A stretch of 46,061 bases of DNA from Alphaproteobacteria bacterium (GTDB lineage Bacteria; Pseudomonadota; Alphaproteobacteria; Caulobacterales; Parvularculaceae): positions 1 through 46,061 of the forward strand of contig JAADIQ010000050.1 of assembly GCA_013151255.1 (NCBI GenBank). The letters are read 5' to 3'. Within the stretch, counting starts at the first letter, position 1, and the number at the start of each line of letters is the position of its first letter. Both the position numbers and the translations under genes were made by a program. A model generated the notes under the pieces. It saw only the letters and a list, made by a program, of their open reading frames with translations, was not told the origin of the DNA and searched no databases. Of the stretch, positions 8,694 to 17,026 are shown piece after piece.

Positions 8694-9613
8694 TCTTCCT
8701 CCGCGCCATATTCCGGCACGCTGTCGCCCAGCAAATAAGCTTGCGGGTCGCGGTCAATTTCGCGCAGGATATAGTCAAGCGTGCGCATCAGCCGGCGCGC
8801 CTCAGCCATAGCGGGCGCGACTTGCGCTAAGCCCTGGTCGGTAAACACGCGTAGCGCGGCGCGATTTTCTTCCACCACGGCTCTGAGGTCTGTAACCAGC
8901 GCTTGCGTTTCTTTTAACACCGCGTCTGCGTCGCGCATCGCGACGGGCGCGTCATCTTCAAGTAATGTCTGCAAGCTGGTCGCCGCGGCGTTAAGCTTGC
9001 CCGAGGCTTCGGCAAGATTGGCCGTCACCGTCGCGGCGTCGCCGATCATTGCGCTGATATGCTCATCATTGTCGGCAATGACGCCGGTCAGGGTTTCAAT
9101 ATGGGCGATGATGTCGGCGATGCCGGCGATATTTTCATCCGACAACAAACGGTTCGCCTGGGTCAGAACATCGCCGGAGCCTTCCAGAAACGCAGCAAAA
9201 CCGGACGTGTCAGCTTTTATCTTCGGCGCCTTGTCCTCGCTGACGTCTTTCAACAGCTCAGCATTCCTTGAGCCGCCCACCAGCTGGATAATCGCCAGTC
9301 CGGTAAAGCCGACCAGTTCAAGCTCCGCTTTGGTGTCAGTCTTGACCGGCGTATCCTTATCGACGCGCACCCGCGCGATCACCGTTGAGGGATCGTCCGG
9401 GTCGATGGTCAGCGTGCTAACCTCGCCTTTTTGGATGCCGTTAAAGCGCACCGGCGCGCCGACCGACAGGCCGGAGACGCGCTCGGTAAAGATGATGTCG
9501 TATTCGTCAAATTCCCGCTGCGTCTGGCCCAGCCAGAGAATGAACAAGAACCCCGCCGCCACAGCGCTCAACACAACTGCGCCGATCAGTACGTAATGCG
9601 CCCGCGTTTCCAT
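8690..9613 (-). CDS. mlaD: MlaD/MCE-domain lipid-binding protein
   Basis: 307-residue periplasmic MCE protein anchored by one N-terminal helix (VLIGAVVLSAVAAGFLFILW, about residues 8-27). The MCE domain covers about residues 38-115, with VSGLSVGAPVRFNGIQKGEV and the later ELVGFTGLAIIQLVGG motif. An alpha-helical C-terminal region of about 190 residues follows, long enough to form part of a hydrophobic tunnel. In Mla systems this protein is a hexamer on the MlaFE ABC transporter and passes phospholipids between membranes. It lies 28 bases after the ATPase gene and overlaps the downstream lipoprotein gene by four bases. I see no mlaC. Confidence 0.92.
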   Translation of the reverse strand: METRAHYVLIGAVVLSAVAAGFLFILWLGQTQREFDEYDIIFTERVSGLSVGAPVRFNGIQKGEVSTLTIDPDDPSTVIARVRVDKDTPVKTDTKAELELVGFTGLAIIQLVGGSRNAELLKDVSEDKAPKIKADTSGFAAFLEGSGDVLTQANRLLSDENIAGIADIIAHIETLTGVIADNDEHISAMIGDAATVTANLAEASGKLNAAATSLQTLLEDDAPVAMRDADAVLKETQALVTDLRAVVEENRAALRVFTDQGLAQVAPAMAEARRLMRTLDYILREIDRDPQAYLLGDSVPEYGAEEE

Positions 9614-9641
9614 ACCAACTTACCCCCGGCCCCAAAATACG

Positions 9642-10430
9642 TCAGCCAGCCTTGGCCGACAAGGCGGCGCGACCGCGCGGGCCTGAGAAATATTCATGGA
9701 TCCACGGATGATCGGTGCGGCGCACCTCATCAAGCGGCCCGCAGGCGATGACGTGGTGTTCGGCAAGCACCGCGACCCGGTCGCAGGCGGCATGTAACGT
9801 ATCGAGATCATGGGTTACCATAAACACCGTTAACCCTAATGATTCCTTGAGATTAACGATCAAATCGTCGAATTTGGCGGCCCCTATGGGGTCGAGGCCG
9901 GCAGTCGGCTCGTCCAGGAAAACCAGCTCCGGGTCGAGCGCCAGCGCGCGCGCGAGGCCAGCGCGCTTTTTCATGCCGCCGGAAAGCTCGGACGGATATT
10001 TCGCGCCGGCTTCCGCCGGCAGGCCAACCATCGAGATTTTAAGCGCCGCCATGTCTCTGGCCAACGCGCCTTCAATCTGCAAATGCTCGCGCACCGGCGC
10101 CATAATGTTTTGCGCAACCGTTAGCGACGAAAACAACGCCCCGCCCTGAAATAAAACCCCCCAGCGGCGCTCAACCGAGAGCCGCGCCTCATCGTCAGCT
10201 TCATAAAAATTATGGCCAAAGACTTTCACGGTCCCGGCGCTGGGGCGTTTCAACCCGATAATGGCGCGCATCAAAACCGACTTGCCCGCACCCGAGCCGC
10301 CAACAACGCCGAGAATTTCGCCCTTATGAACGTCAAGGTCGAGATTGTCATGGATGACAACATCATCAAATTGCGTGCGTACACCGCACAGCTCAATGAC
10401 GTTTTTCGTGTTGTCGTTGCCGGTGCTCAA
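9642..10430 (-). CDS. mlaF: Lipid ABC transporter ATP-binding protein MlaF
   Basis: 262-residue ABC ATPase. Walker A is GGSGAGKS (about residues 39-46), the signature is LSGGMKKRAGLARAL, Walker B is LVFLDEP followed by TAGLDPIGA, and the switch His is in MVTHDLDT. LSGGMKKR is characteristic of the MlaF/Ttg2A subgroup that drives retrograde or anterograde phospholipid transport. The start is a TTG (10428-10430) that overlaps the TGA of the permease's restored reading frame as TTGA, so the two are translationally coupled. The C-terminal extension after the D-loop is short. Confidence 0.95.
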   Translation of the reverse strand: MSTGNDNTKNVIELCGVRTQFDDVVIHDNLDLDVHKGEILGVVGGSGAGKSVLMRAIIGLKRPSAGTVKVFGHNFYEADDEARLSVERRWGVLFQGGALFSSLTVAQNIMAPVREHLQIEGALARDMAALKISMVGLPAEAGAKYPSELSGGMKKRAGLARALALDPELVFLDEPTAGLDPIGAAKFDDLIVNLKESLGLTVFMVTHDLDTLHAACDRVAVLAEHHVIACGPLDEVRRTDHPWIHEYFSGPRGRAALSAKAG

Positions 10431-11567
10431 AAGTCAATCTCCAGATAGAACAGAGCGAAGAACGCGTCGATAACGATGACCAGGAACAACGCCTGAACCA
10501 CGGAAAGCGTCGTACGCTGGCCAAGCGATTCCGCGCTGCCTTCCACTTCCATGCCTTGAAAACACCCGATAATCGCAATCACAAAGGCGAAAAATGGCGC
10601 CTTAATCAGCCAGCCCCGCCCAGAAATGGGTGAGAGGGATGGCCTCGCTAAACCGCGACAGGAACAGGGCAATCGAAATATCCATTGCGAAGGCCGCCAC
10701 CAGTGCGCCGCCGACCAATCCGAGAATGCCGGCGATAAACGCAATCGCCGGCAACATCAGCACCAGCGCAAACACCCGCGGTAAAACCAAAACCTCCATC
10801 GGGTCGAGCCCCAGAACCCGCATCGCATCGATCTCTTCACGGATTTTCATCGACCCGATTTGCGCGGTAAAGGCGCTGCCTGAGCGCCCGGCGATTAAAA
10901 TCGCGGTGAGTAACACGCCAAACTCGCGCAGCACCGAAATGCCGACCAGCTCGACAACAAAAATTTCAGCGTTAAAGAGGCTGAGAATTTTAGCGCCCAT
11001 AAACGCAACCACCGCACCGATCAGAAACGACATCAGGCCGACAATCGGAATGGCGTTCAGCCCCGCCTCTTCCATATGATGAACCGTTGAGGTCCAGCGA
11101 AAATGCGAGGGGCGCGTAAAGACGCGCCACGTCGCGGCCAGTGCTTCGCCGATAAAACTCAACAGTTGCGTGGCCGCGATATAGGTTTCCGCAACCCCTT
11201 GCCCAAGCCGCTCGAGCATCGCGCCAAAGGCGTTGGGGTGAAACGGCGTCACATGACAGGGCGCGAGGTGGTCTTTTACCTGCTCCATCAGCGCTTCATG
11301 GGCGGGGCTTGCGCCCACCACACGCGATATCAGGGTGCGATCGCCGCAAGCGCGCAAAGTCCGCTGCAACACCATCGCGCCGGCCGTATCGAGGCGTTCA
11401 ACGCCGGTCATATCGATAATCAGCTCGCGGCCCATCGTATCATCGGCAAAGTCGCGCAATCGCGGATCGACCTGCTTTAAAAATCGCGCCCGCCAGTCTC
11501 CCGCCGCCACCATTTTCATGACGCCATCATCAATATCTATGTCGAAATATGCCGCCGAATCCGCCAT
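10427..11567 (-). pseudogene. mlaE: MlaE-family permease with N-terminal STAS domain, frameshifted
   Basis: Permease of the Mla lipid transporter, split by a frameshift. The first frame (11567 down to 10602) gives a STAS domain (about residues 1-100, with ELIIDMTGVERLDTAGA), then the MlaE fold including EIDAMRVLGLDPMEVLVLPR, and stops early after LTHFWAGLAD. The second frame continues as LIKAPFFAFVIAIIGCFQG and ends in ALFYLEIDF at 10427. The tandem tetranucleotide CAGCCAGC at 10607-10614 explains the break: removing one copy gives LTHFWAGLIKAPFFA and one 378-residue protein. Its restored stop overlaps the mlaF start, which confirms the second frame as the true C-terminus. A sequencing error, a recent mutation and phase variation are all possible. 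The fused STAS domain would replace a separate MlaB. Confidence 0.9.
10607..10614 (-). repeat. 4-bp tandem duplication causing the mlaE frameshift
   Basis: CAGC occurs twice in a row (plus strand). With a single copy the two halves of the permease read as one frame across the junction. Confidence 0.85.
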
Positions 11568-11728
11568 AGTTAATTCTTTCTAAAGACGCCGCCCATCTCG
11601 GCGCGGCGCTTGCAGTGCCATCATGGCGTAAAGGGTGTTAAAATGATCCTGAAATTACGCGGATGGTTACCATATTGGGGCGCCGACGGGGTGATTTTTA
11701 ATAAAATGTGTCGTTTCAGGAGCAGGTA

Positions 11729-13984
11729 TTGACCTCCAGCCATATGTTTCGCGGGCCATTTCAATGGCTTTCAGCCCTGCCGCTGCTGGCGGTGACCGGC
11801 ATTTTGACGGTTATGGCGATTATGACGCTGACAAGCGCGCAGTCTCCCGAAGCGCGCTCACGCGAGGTTTTGTTCGATTATTTCCAGCGCATGGCGCCGG
11901 CTGAGTATGACGCCTCCGAGAAATTCCACCTGGTGCTTATCGACCGCGAAAGCGTCGAGGCGGTTGGCCCGTGGCCGTGGCCGCGGACTGTGCTGGCCAG
12001 TCTCGTCGATGCGACCGCCGAGGCCGGCGCCCGCGGCGTCATTCTCACCGAACCGGTGGATAAGCCCGACCCGTTGTCGCCGGAGACCATCGGCCGGTTC
12101 TGGCTTGAGGGCGCCAGCGACGACGCGCTGGCCGAACAGCTGTCGCGGCTGCCGCGCACCGACGTGGTCTTGGCGCGGGCATTTTCAAAAACCAAAGGCG
12201 CGGTTGCGGTCTCGCTAACGCCGCCGGGCAATCCGAACCAGCCGTCGGCGATGCAACGCGCGGACGCCAAGGACGCCGGCTGGCTTAACATTACCGATAG
12301 CGGCGCTGACTATATCGCCCTGCCCGGCGCGCGCTATTTGTACGGTTTAAACCCTGAGCTTTCGCGCGCCGCACAACCCGCCGTCGCCGCGCTCGCTACT
12401 GACCCCGACGGGGTCTTCCGCCGCGCGCCACTTTTGTGGTCGCTTGACGGCAAGCCGGCGCCGTCGATTGCGCTTAAAGCTGCGCAACTGGCGCTTGGCG
12501 ACAACGCCATCACCGCCAAGGTCAATCTCAATGCCGCCAATCCGCAGGGGCGGGTTTTGAAAGCCATCAGCCTATCGGGCGGCGCTTTTGCGATTTCACC
12601 ACAATCAGCGGTGCGGCTTTATTTACCCAAGCGCCTCAACATTCCGACAACCTCGGCGGCAAGACTGCTTGCCGGCGCCGGCTCCAACAGCCAACTTTCA
12701 GGCGCGGTGGTTTTAATCGGGCTTGATGGCGATCTCGGCGAGACCATTCGTACGCCGCGCGGCGAGATGCCGTTGGTGGAGCTGCACGCGCTCGCAGCAG
12801 CGCAAATCACCGCCGCGGCGATGCCCAAGCGTCCCGGCTGGACCGGTTATCTTGAAGCGCTCGGGGTGATGGTGTTCGGCGCCGCGGCGATTATGATCGC
12901 CCAGCGCATGCAATTCTGGCAGGCGGTAGGCTTTGCTGCGGCGGTCTCCGTCGTATTGGTCCTCGCGGCTTATTCCGCGTTCTCGCTGGGCGGCCTCCTC
13001 GTCAATCCGCTGGCGCCATCGCTGGCGCTGTTTGTCGGTGCGCTTTCGGTCGCCGGCGGCAAGTCTATTGGCGGGGTTCTGCGCGATGATTCCGTGCGCG
13101 GATCGTTTCACGATACGCTGCCCGAACCGGCGATGAAAAAACTGCGTGAGGAAAGCGGCGGCGATATTCTGGAAGGCGTTAATCGCGACATCACGGTGCT
13201 TGCCTGCGAATTGCGCTTTCCCGATGAAGACCTTCACGGCATGGAAAATATTCCCGGTGAAGTCACCAAGCTGATGGCCGCCGCCAGCCTCGATTTGCGC
13301 CAGACCATCATCGACACCGGCGGCGTCGCCGACCAGGCCGAGGGCGGGCGCATCTTCGCCTACTACAACACCCCGACCGAGCTTGCCGACCACGTCCAGG
13401 CCGGGTGCGCCGCCGCTTTGCGGATGATCGAGAGCATGGACAAAATCAACACCGATCTGGAAGCCTCCAGCGTGACGCGCGGGATGCAATTGCATCTGGC
13501 GATCGGCGTCGCGACGGGGCCATGTTTTGCCGGGCCCATGGGCCATGGCCGCAACAATCGCTATTCGGCCATGGGCCCAGCGGTCGACCGCGCGGCGTTT
13601 TTGCGCAACCAGTCGGAATATTACGGCCCAGCGATGATTTGCGACGAGCCGGTCTACAAACAGACCCACCATCTGTTCGCCTATCTTGAACTCGATAAAA
13701 TCCGCACCCGCAACGCCGAGCGGCCATTTTGTATTTTCGCGCTGATCGGCAATCCGTTTATCAAATCCTCCAAAGGCTTCCGCGACCTTGACGAGGCGCA
13801 CCGCGAAATGCTGATCGCCTATCGCGCCGGCAAGGCGGAGCGCGCGCGCGAACTGCTCGACAAGACAAAAAAATCGCCCGGCGCAAAAATCGCGCTGTTT
13901 GATATTTACGAAGAGCGGGTTCGCAAATTGTCAGAGCAAGGCGCGCCCGAAGATTGGGACGGGGTGCACGAGGCCGGCGCCTGA
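11729..13984 (+). CDS. CHASE2 sensor protein with degenerate cyclase domain
   Basis: About 751 residues. One N-terminal membrane helix is followed by an extracytoplasmic CHASE2 domain (including LVLIDRESVEAVGPWPWPR). Two or three membrane helices come next, around 12840-13080, then a cytoplasmic class III nucleotide-cyclase fold from about 13180 to 13750. Key catalytic positions are lost. The first metal Asp is Glu (VLACELRF). The Lys and second Asp of the usual K-x-x-GD stretch are replaced (DQAEGG, near 13335-13347). The Asn and Arg of VN-x-AAR read VDRAAF (near 13575-13600). Activity is doubtful; a regulatory or ligand-binding role is more likely. Start: TTG at 11729 with AGGAG seven bases upstream; GTG at 11708 and ATG at 11744 are alternatives. 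Confidence 0.8.
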   Translation: MTSSHMFRGPFQWLSALPLLAVTGILTVMAIMTLTSAQSPEARSREVLFDYFQRMAPAEYDASEKFHLVLIDRESVEAVGPWPWPRTVLASLVDATAEAGARGVILTEPVDKPDPLSPETIGRFWLEGASDDALAEQLSRLPRTDVVLARAFSKTKGAVAVSLTPPGNPNQPSAMQRADAKDAGWLNITDSGADYIALPGARYLYGLNPELSRAAQPAVAALATDPDGVFRRAPLLWSLDGKPAPSIALKAAQLALGDNAITAKVNLNAANPQGRVLKAISLSGGAFAISPQSAVRLYLPKRLNIPTTSAARLLAGAGSNSQLSGAVVLIGLDGDLGETIRTPRGEMPLVELHALAAAQITAAAMPKRPGWTGYLEALGVMVFGAAAIMIAQRMQFWQAVGFAAAVSVVLVLAAYSAFSLGGLLVNPLAPSLALFVGALSVAGGKSIGGVLRDDSVRGSFHDTLPEPAMKKLREESGGDILEGVNRDITVLACELRFPDEDLHGMENIPGEVTKLMAAASLDLRQTIIDTGGVADQAEGGRIFAYYNTPTELADHVQAGCAAALRMIESMDKINTDLEASSVTRGMQLHLAIGVATGPCFAGPMGHGRNNRYSAMGPAVDRAAFLRNQSEYYGPAMICDEPVYKQTHHLFAYLELDKIRTRNAERPFCIFALIGNPFIKSSKGFRDLDEAHREMLIAYRAGKAERARELLDKTKKSPGAKIALFDIYEERVRKLSEQGAPEDWDGVHEAGA

Positions 13985-13995
13985 AACGGCGGCGC

Positions 13996-15177
13996 TTACG
14001 CAAATATTTTCTTGCCGTCCCAACGCCGCGCGATGAATAGCGCTGTTACAAACGCGCCAACCCCCATCGCCGCCATAATCATATAAGCGCTTGCCGGGCC
14101 ATATCCGTTCCACACGAAACCGGCAATGACGGTGGCGACACCGGTGATCGCGCCGACCCCGGTCGCTGACATTAACGTCATGCCGGTATTGACCAGGCGA
14201 TGCGGCACGGCGCGGTCGAGAAACTCAACGCTGCCAAGATAGGCGGCTGCAAAAGTAAATGCATGCAATATCTGTATAAGGAACAACAGCCACAGAGCCG
14301 GCTCCATCGCAGTTATCGTCCAGCGCAACGCCGCCGCGCCGCCGCCGAGCGCCAACAGGCCCGCCGGCGAGACCCGCCGGGCGACGCCGCGCGCGCGGGT
14401 GAGGACAAACACTTCCGCAACCACGCCGGTCGCCCATAACAGGCCAATGATCTGGTCGGAATAGCCAATTTCCGTCCAGCGCAGATAGGAAAACGCGTAA
14501 TAAACCGCATGCGCGCCTTGCGTCAGGCCGGCCGACAACAACACCGCTGCAAACACCGGACTGGCCAGCAGCGCCGGCGCCTCGCGCCAGGAGACCGGCT
14601 TGGCGCCGCCGCGCCCGCCCGCGCCTTGCGGCAAGACCAGCGACACCACAAACGCAAAGCCCGCCGCCGCCGCCATCACCCAAACGCTCGCCTCAATCCC
14701 GAACCGCGTAAACGCCGCGCCGGCGAGTACGGTTGTGGTCAGAAAAAACACCGAGCCCGCCGCCCGGGTCTGGCCGTAATGCAGATAGCCGTTGCGATCG
14801 GCGCGCAACACCGCGCTGTCCGACAGCGGCAACAGCACGCCAAACGCCCACAGAACAATCAGCGCCGCCGCCGTAATTAGAATTTTCCCGGAGGCAAAAA
14901 TCAGCCCCGCCGCGCCCAACATAAAGACAAATGAAACGATGCGCAGCGCCCGGCGCTCATCGGTTTGGTGGTCCGCCCAAAAAGCAATGAACGGGCCCAG
15001 CGCCAGCCGTGCGATTAGCGCAACGCCGGTAATCAGCCCGATCTCAGCGGCGGAAAATCCGTTGATGTGCAACCAGCCCGCAAAAAACGGCAGCTGCACG
15101 CCGAGCAGAACAAACTGCCCGCCGTAAAATAGCGAATAGAGCGGGCCGGCGCGCTGTTTGGAAAAACCCCTCGGCAT
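13996..15177 (-). CDS. MFS transporter, PPP/HcaT-like family
   Basis: 393-residue major facilitator carrier with 12 predicted helices. The N-terminus (LYSLFYGGQFVLLGVQLPFF), the first-loop motif FWADHQTDERRALR and the NGYLHYGQTRAAGS segment are typical of the phenylpropionate-permease-like (PPP, HcaT) branch. The substrate cannot be read from sequence and no catabolic genes adjoin it. It ends 11 bases from the convergent CHASE2 gene. Start ATG at 15177. Confidence 0.85.
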   Translation of the reverse strand: MPRGFSKQRAGPLYSLFYGGQFVLLGVQLPFFAGWLHINGFSAAEIGLITGVALIARLALGPFIAFWADHQTDERRALRIVSFVFMLGAAGLIFASGKILITAAALIVLWAFGVLLPLSDSAVLRADRNGYLHYGQTRAAGSVFFLTTTVLAGAAFTRFGIEASVWVMAAAAGFAFVVSLVLPQGAGGRGGAKPVSWREAPALLASPVFAAVLLSAGLTQGAHAVYYAFSYLRWTEIGYSDQIIGLLWATGVVAEVFVLTRARGVARRVSPAGLLALGGGAAALRWTITAMEPALWLLFLIQILHAFTFAAAYLGSVEFLDRAVPHRLVNTGMTLMSATGVGAITGVATVIAGFVWNGYGPASAYMIMAAMGVGAFVTALFIARRWDGKKIFA

Positions 15178-15270
15178 GGCCGGGGTCTATAGTAAAATGC
15201 GTTCAATCAAAAACGGATTCTGTCCAACGCCTTTAGCGTTAGAACAGGCCCAATCATCCACAATATTTAC

Positions 15271-15308
15271 ACCCCGCTCATCCCGGCTTTCGCCGGGATG
15301 AGCGGGGT
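15271..15308. repeat. REP-like perfect palindrome
   Basis: A perfect 17-bp inverted repeat with a TTTC loop: ACCCCGCTCATCCCGGC at 15271-15287 and its complement at 15292-15308. The core CATCCCGGC-TTTC-GCCGGGATG is the kind of short palindrome scattered through many alphaproteobacterial intergenic regions. No T-run follows on either strand, so it is better read as a dispersed repeat than as a classic terminator, though it could still stop or stabilise transcripts of the lipoprotein gene ending at 15353. Confidence 0.85.
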
Positions 15309-15352
15309 GCTGGTGTGCGATTCAGCTTGACTACGGAAATGCGCAGGAAATT

Positions 15353-15976
15353 TTAGCGAATGGTGCGGTCCGGCGATGCGTAGGTTGCGCTGCGGTCCTC
15401 ATCGATTTGGTCGGCCAGAACATCGGCGGTCTTGCCGAGGGTTTTGACCGCCAGCCGAAAATCGTCGCGCAATGCATCGAGCGCTTCATCACTGACGTCA
15501 AAGCCGCGCTTTTTAAGCTCCTTGCCGGCATCGGCATAAATATGGCGATGCTCGCGTAGGGTCTGGATCGCGGCTTCAATCAGCGCAATATCGTTCTTCG
15601 AATGACGCGGCGCCCGCAACGCTTCGCGCGCCGTCTCGTCAAGCCGCTCGGCGGCGGCGAGATTTAACCGCGCATCGCGCTCCAACCGGACAAAGCCTGC
15701 GCCGGAAGCTTCAAGCTCTAACAGATAAGCCGCAACGGCGTCGTCACGCGAGACCCGGTCATTGCCGCCAACGCCGGTTATGCGCACGATAAAAGAGGCG
15801 GGTTCTGGTTTGGGCCAGGGCGCGGTCTCGACAGCTTTTGCTGCATCCGCGAGCATATCGCGCTGGGCCGCCGGATATTTAAACTGGGTTATTGAATTTG
15901 CCGGACGGACGGCGCAACCGCCCGCTAAAAGCAACACTAATGCGGCAATACCGCAGACCCGCCAACCCCGTATCAC
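15353..15976 (-). CDS. Predicted lipoprotein of unknown function
   Basis: 207 residues from a GTG at 15976. The start MIRGWRVCGIAALVLLLAGGC is a textbook lipoprotein signal: Arg-rich start, hydrophobic core and lipobox LAGGC. AGGGG lies close upstream of the GTG. The frame is open to 16048, but the extra residues would put the signal peptide internally. The mature protein is mainly helical and charged, with few hydrophobic stretches. I recognise no domain. It is divergent from the iminopeptidase gene. Confidence 0.7.
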   Translation of the reverse strand: MIRGWRVCGIAALVLLLAGGCAVRPANSITQFKYPAAQRDMLADAAKAVETAPWPKPEPASFIVRITGVGGNDRVSRDDAVAAYLLELEASGAGFVRLERDARLNLAAAERLDETAREALRAPRHSKNDIALIEAAIQTLREHRHIYADAGKELKKRGFDVSDEALDALRDDFRLAVKTLGKTADVLADQIDEDRSATYASPDRTIR

Positions 15977-16063
15977 TATGCCCCTACTCCGAACAAATAC
16001 TTGTGGCGCGTCCCCACACGCTCTAACTCCATACCCGAACCAGCACAAAAAGTCAGCAAATAA

Positions 16064-17020
16064 ATGCCAGATCGCCTCAGTTTATTTCCGCCGATAGAGC
16101 CCTTTGACACCGGAATGCTGCGCGTGTCGGACTTGCATGAAATTTATTATGAGGTTTCAGGCAATGCCGACGGCAAGCCGGTTGTGGTGTGCCATGGCGG
16201 TCCGGGCGGCGGCTCAACGCCGTCGATGCGGCGTTATTTTGACCCGGAACGATACAAAATCATCGTTTTCGACCAGCGCGGCTGCGGCAAGTCGCGGCCC
16301 CATGCGGAGTTGAAAGACAACAACACCTGGGCGCTGGTTGACGATATGGAAGCGCTGCGGGGCCATCTTGGCGTCGAGCGATGGCAGGTGTTTGGCGGCT
16401 CGTGGGGCTCAACGCTGGCGCTTGCCTATGGCGAGGCCCACCCGGAGCGGGTGAGCGAGCTGGTGCTGCGCGGCATCTTCACCCTGCGCCGCGCGGAGCT
16501 GTTATGGTTCTATCAGGAAGGCGCAAGCTGGCTCTACCCGGATCTGTGGGCGGATTATCTGGCGCCGATCCCCAAGAGAGAACGCGGCGATTTGATTACC
16601 GCCTATTACAAACGCCTCACCGGCAAAGACGCCGACGAACAATTGCGCGCCGCGCGCGCCTGGAGCGTGTGGGAAGGCGGCACGGTTAGCTTCTACCCGT
16701 CGCAAGACCGGATGCAGAGCTTTACCAATGAAGCCTTCGCGCTCGCTTTCGCGCGGATTGAATGTCATTATTTTATCAATGCCGGCTTCTTTGAGCGCGA
16801 CGACCAGATTATCGCTAATATCGACCGTGTACGGCACATTCCAGGCGTCATCGTTCAGGGCCGCTATGATGTCGTCACGCCGATGAAGACCGCCCATGAC
16901 CTCGCAAACGCATGGCCGGAAGCGGATTTACAAATCATCGCCGACGCCGGGCACGCCGCCAGCGAGCCCGGCATTATCGATGCGCTAGTCCGGGCGACAA
17001 ATAACTTCGCCCGGCGCTGA
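16064..17020 (+). CDS. pip: Proline iminopeptidase
   Basis: 318-residue alpha/beta hydrolase (peptidase family S33) that releases N-terminal proline from peptides in the cytoplasm. The oxyanion segment HGGPGGGS, the downstream FDQRGCGKSRP motif and the nucleophile elbow GGSWGS (Ser about residue 111) are diagnostic. Near the C-terminus QGRYDVVTP supplies the acid, and DAGHAASEPG the catalytic His. Length and motif spacing are normal for the family. Its stop lies six bases from that of the convergent NSS transporter. Confidence 0.95.
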   Translation: MPDRLSLFPPIEPFDTGMLRVSDLHEIYYEVSGNADGKPVVVCHGGPGGGSTPSMRRYFDPERYKIIVFDQRGCGKSRPHAELKDNNTWALVDDMEALRGHLGVERWQVFGGSWGSTLALAYGEAHPERVSELVLRGIFTLRRAELLWFYQEGASWLYPDLWADYLAPIPKRERGDLITAYYKRLTGKDADEQLRAARAWSVWEGGTVSFYPSQDRMQSFTNEAFALAFARIECHYFINAGFFERDDQIIANIDRVRHIPGVIVQGRYDVVTPMKTAHDLANAWPEADLQIIADAGHAASEPGIIDALVRATNNFARR

Positions 17021-17026
17021 GGCATA

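Noticed and set aside
12713-13801. 362-codon minus-strand frame
   Set aside because: Antisense to the CHASE2/cyclase-like gene, which has recognisable domains.
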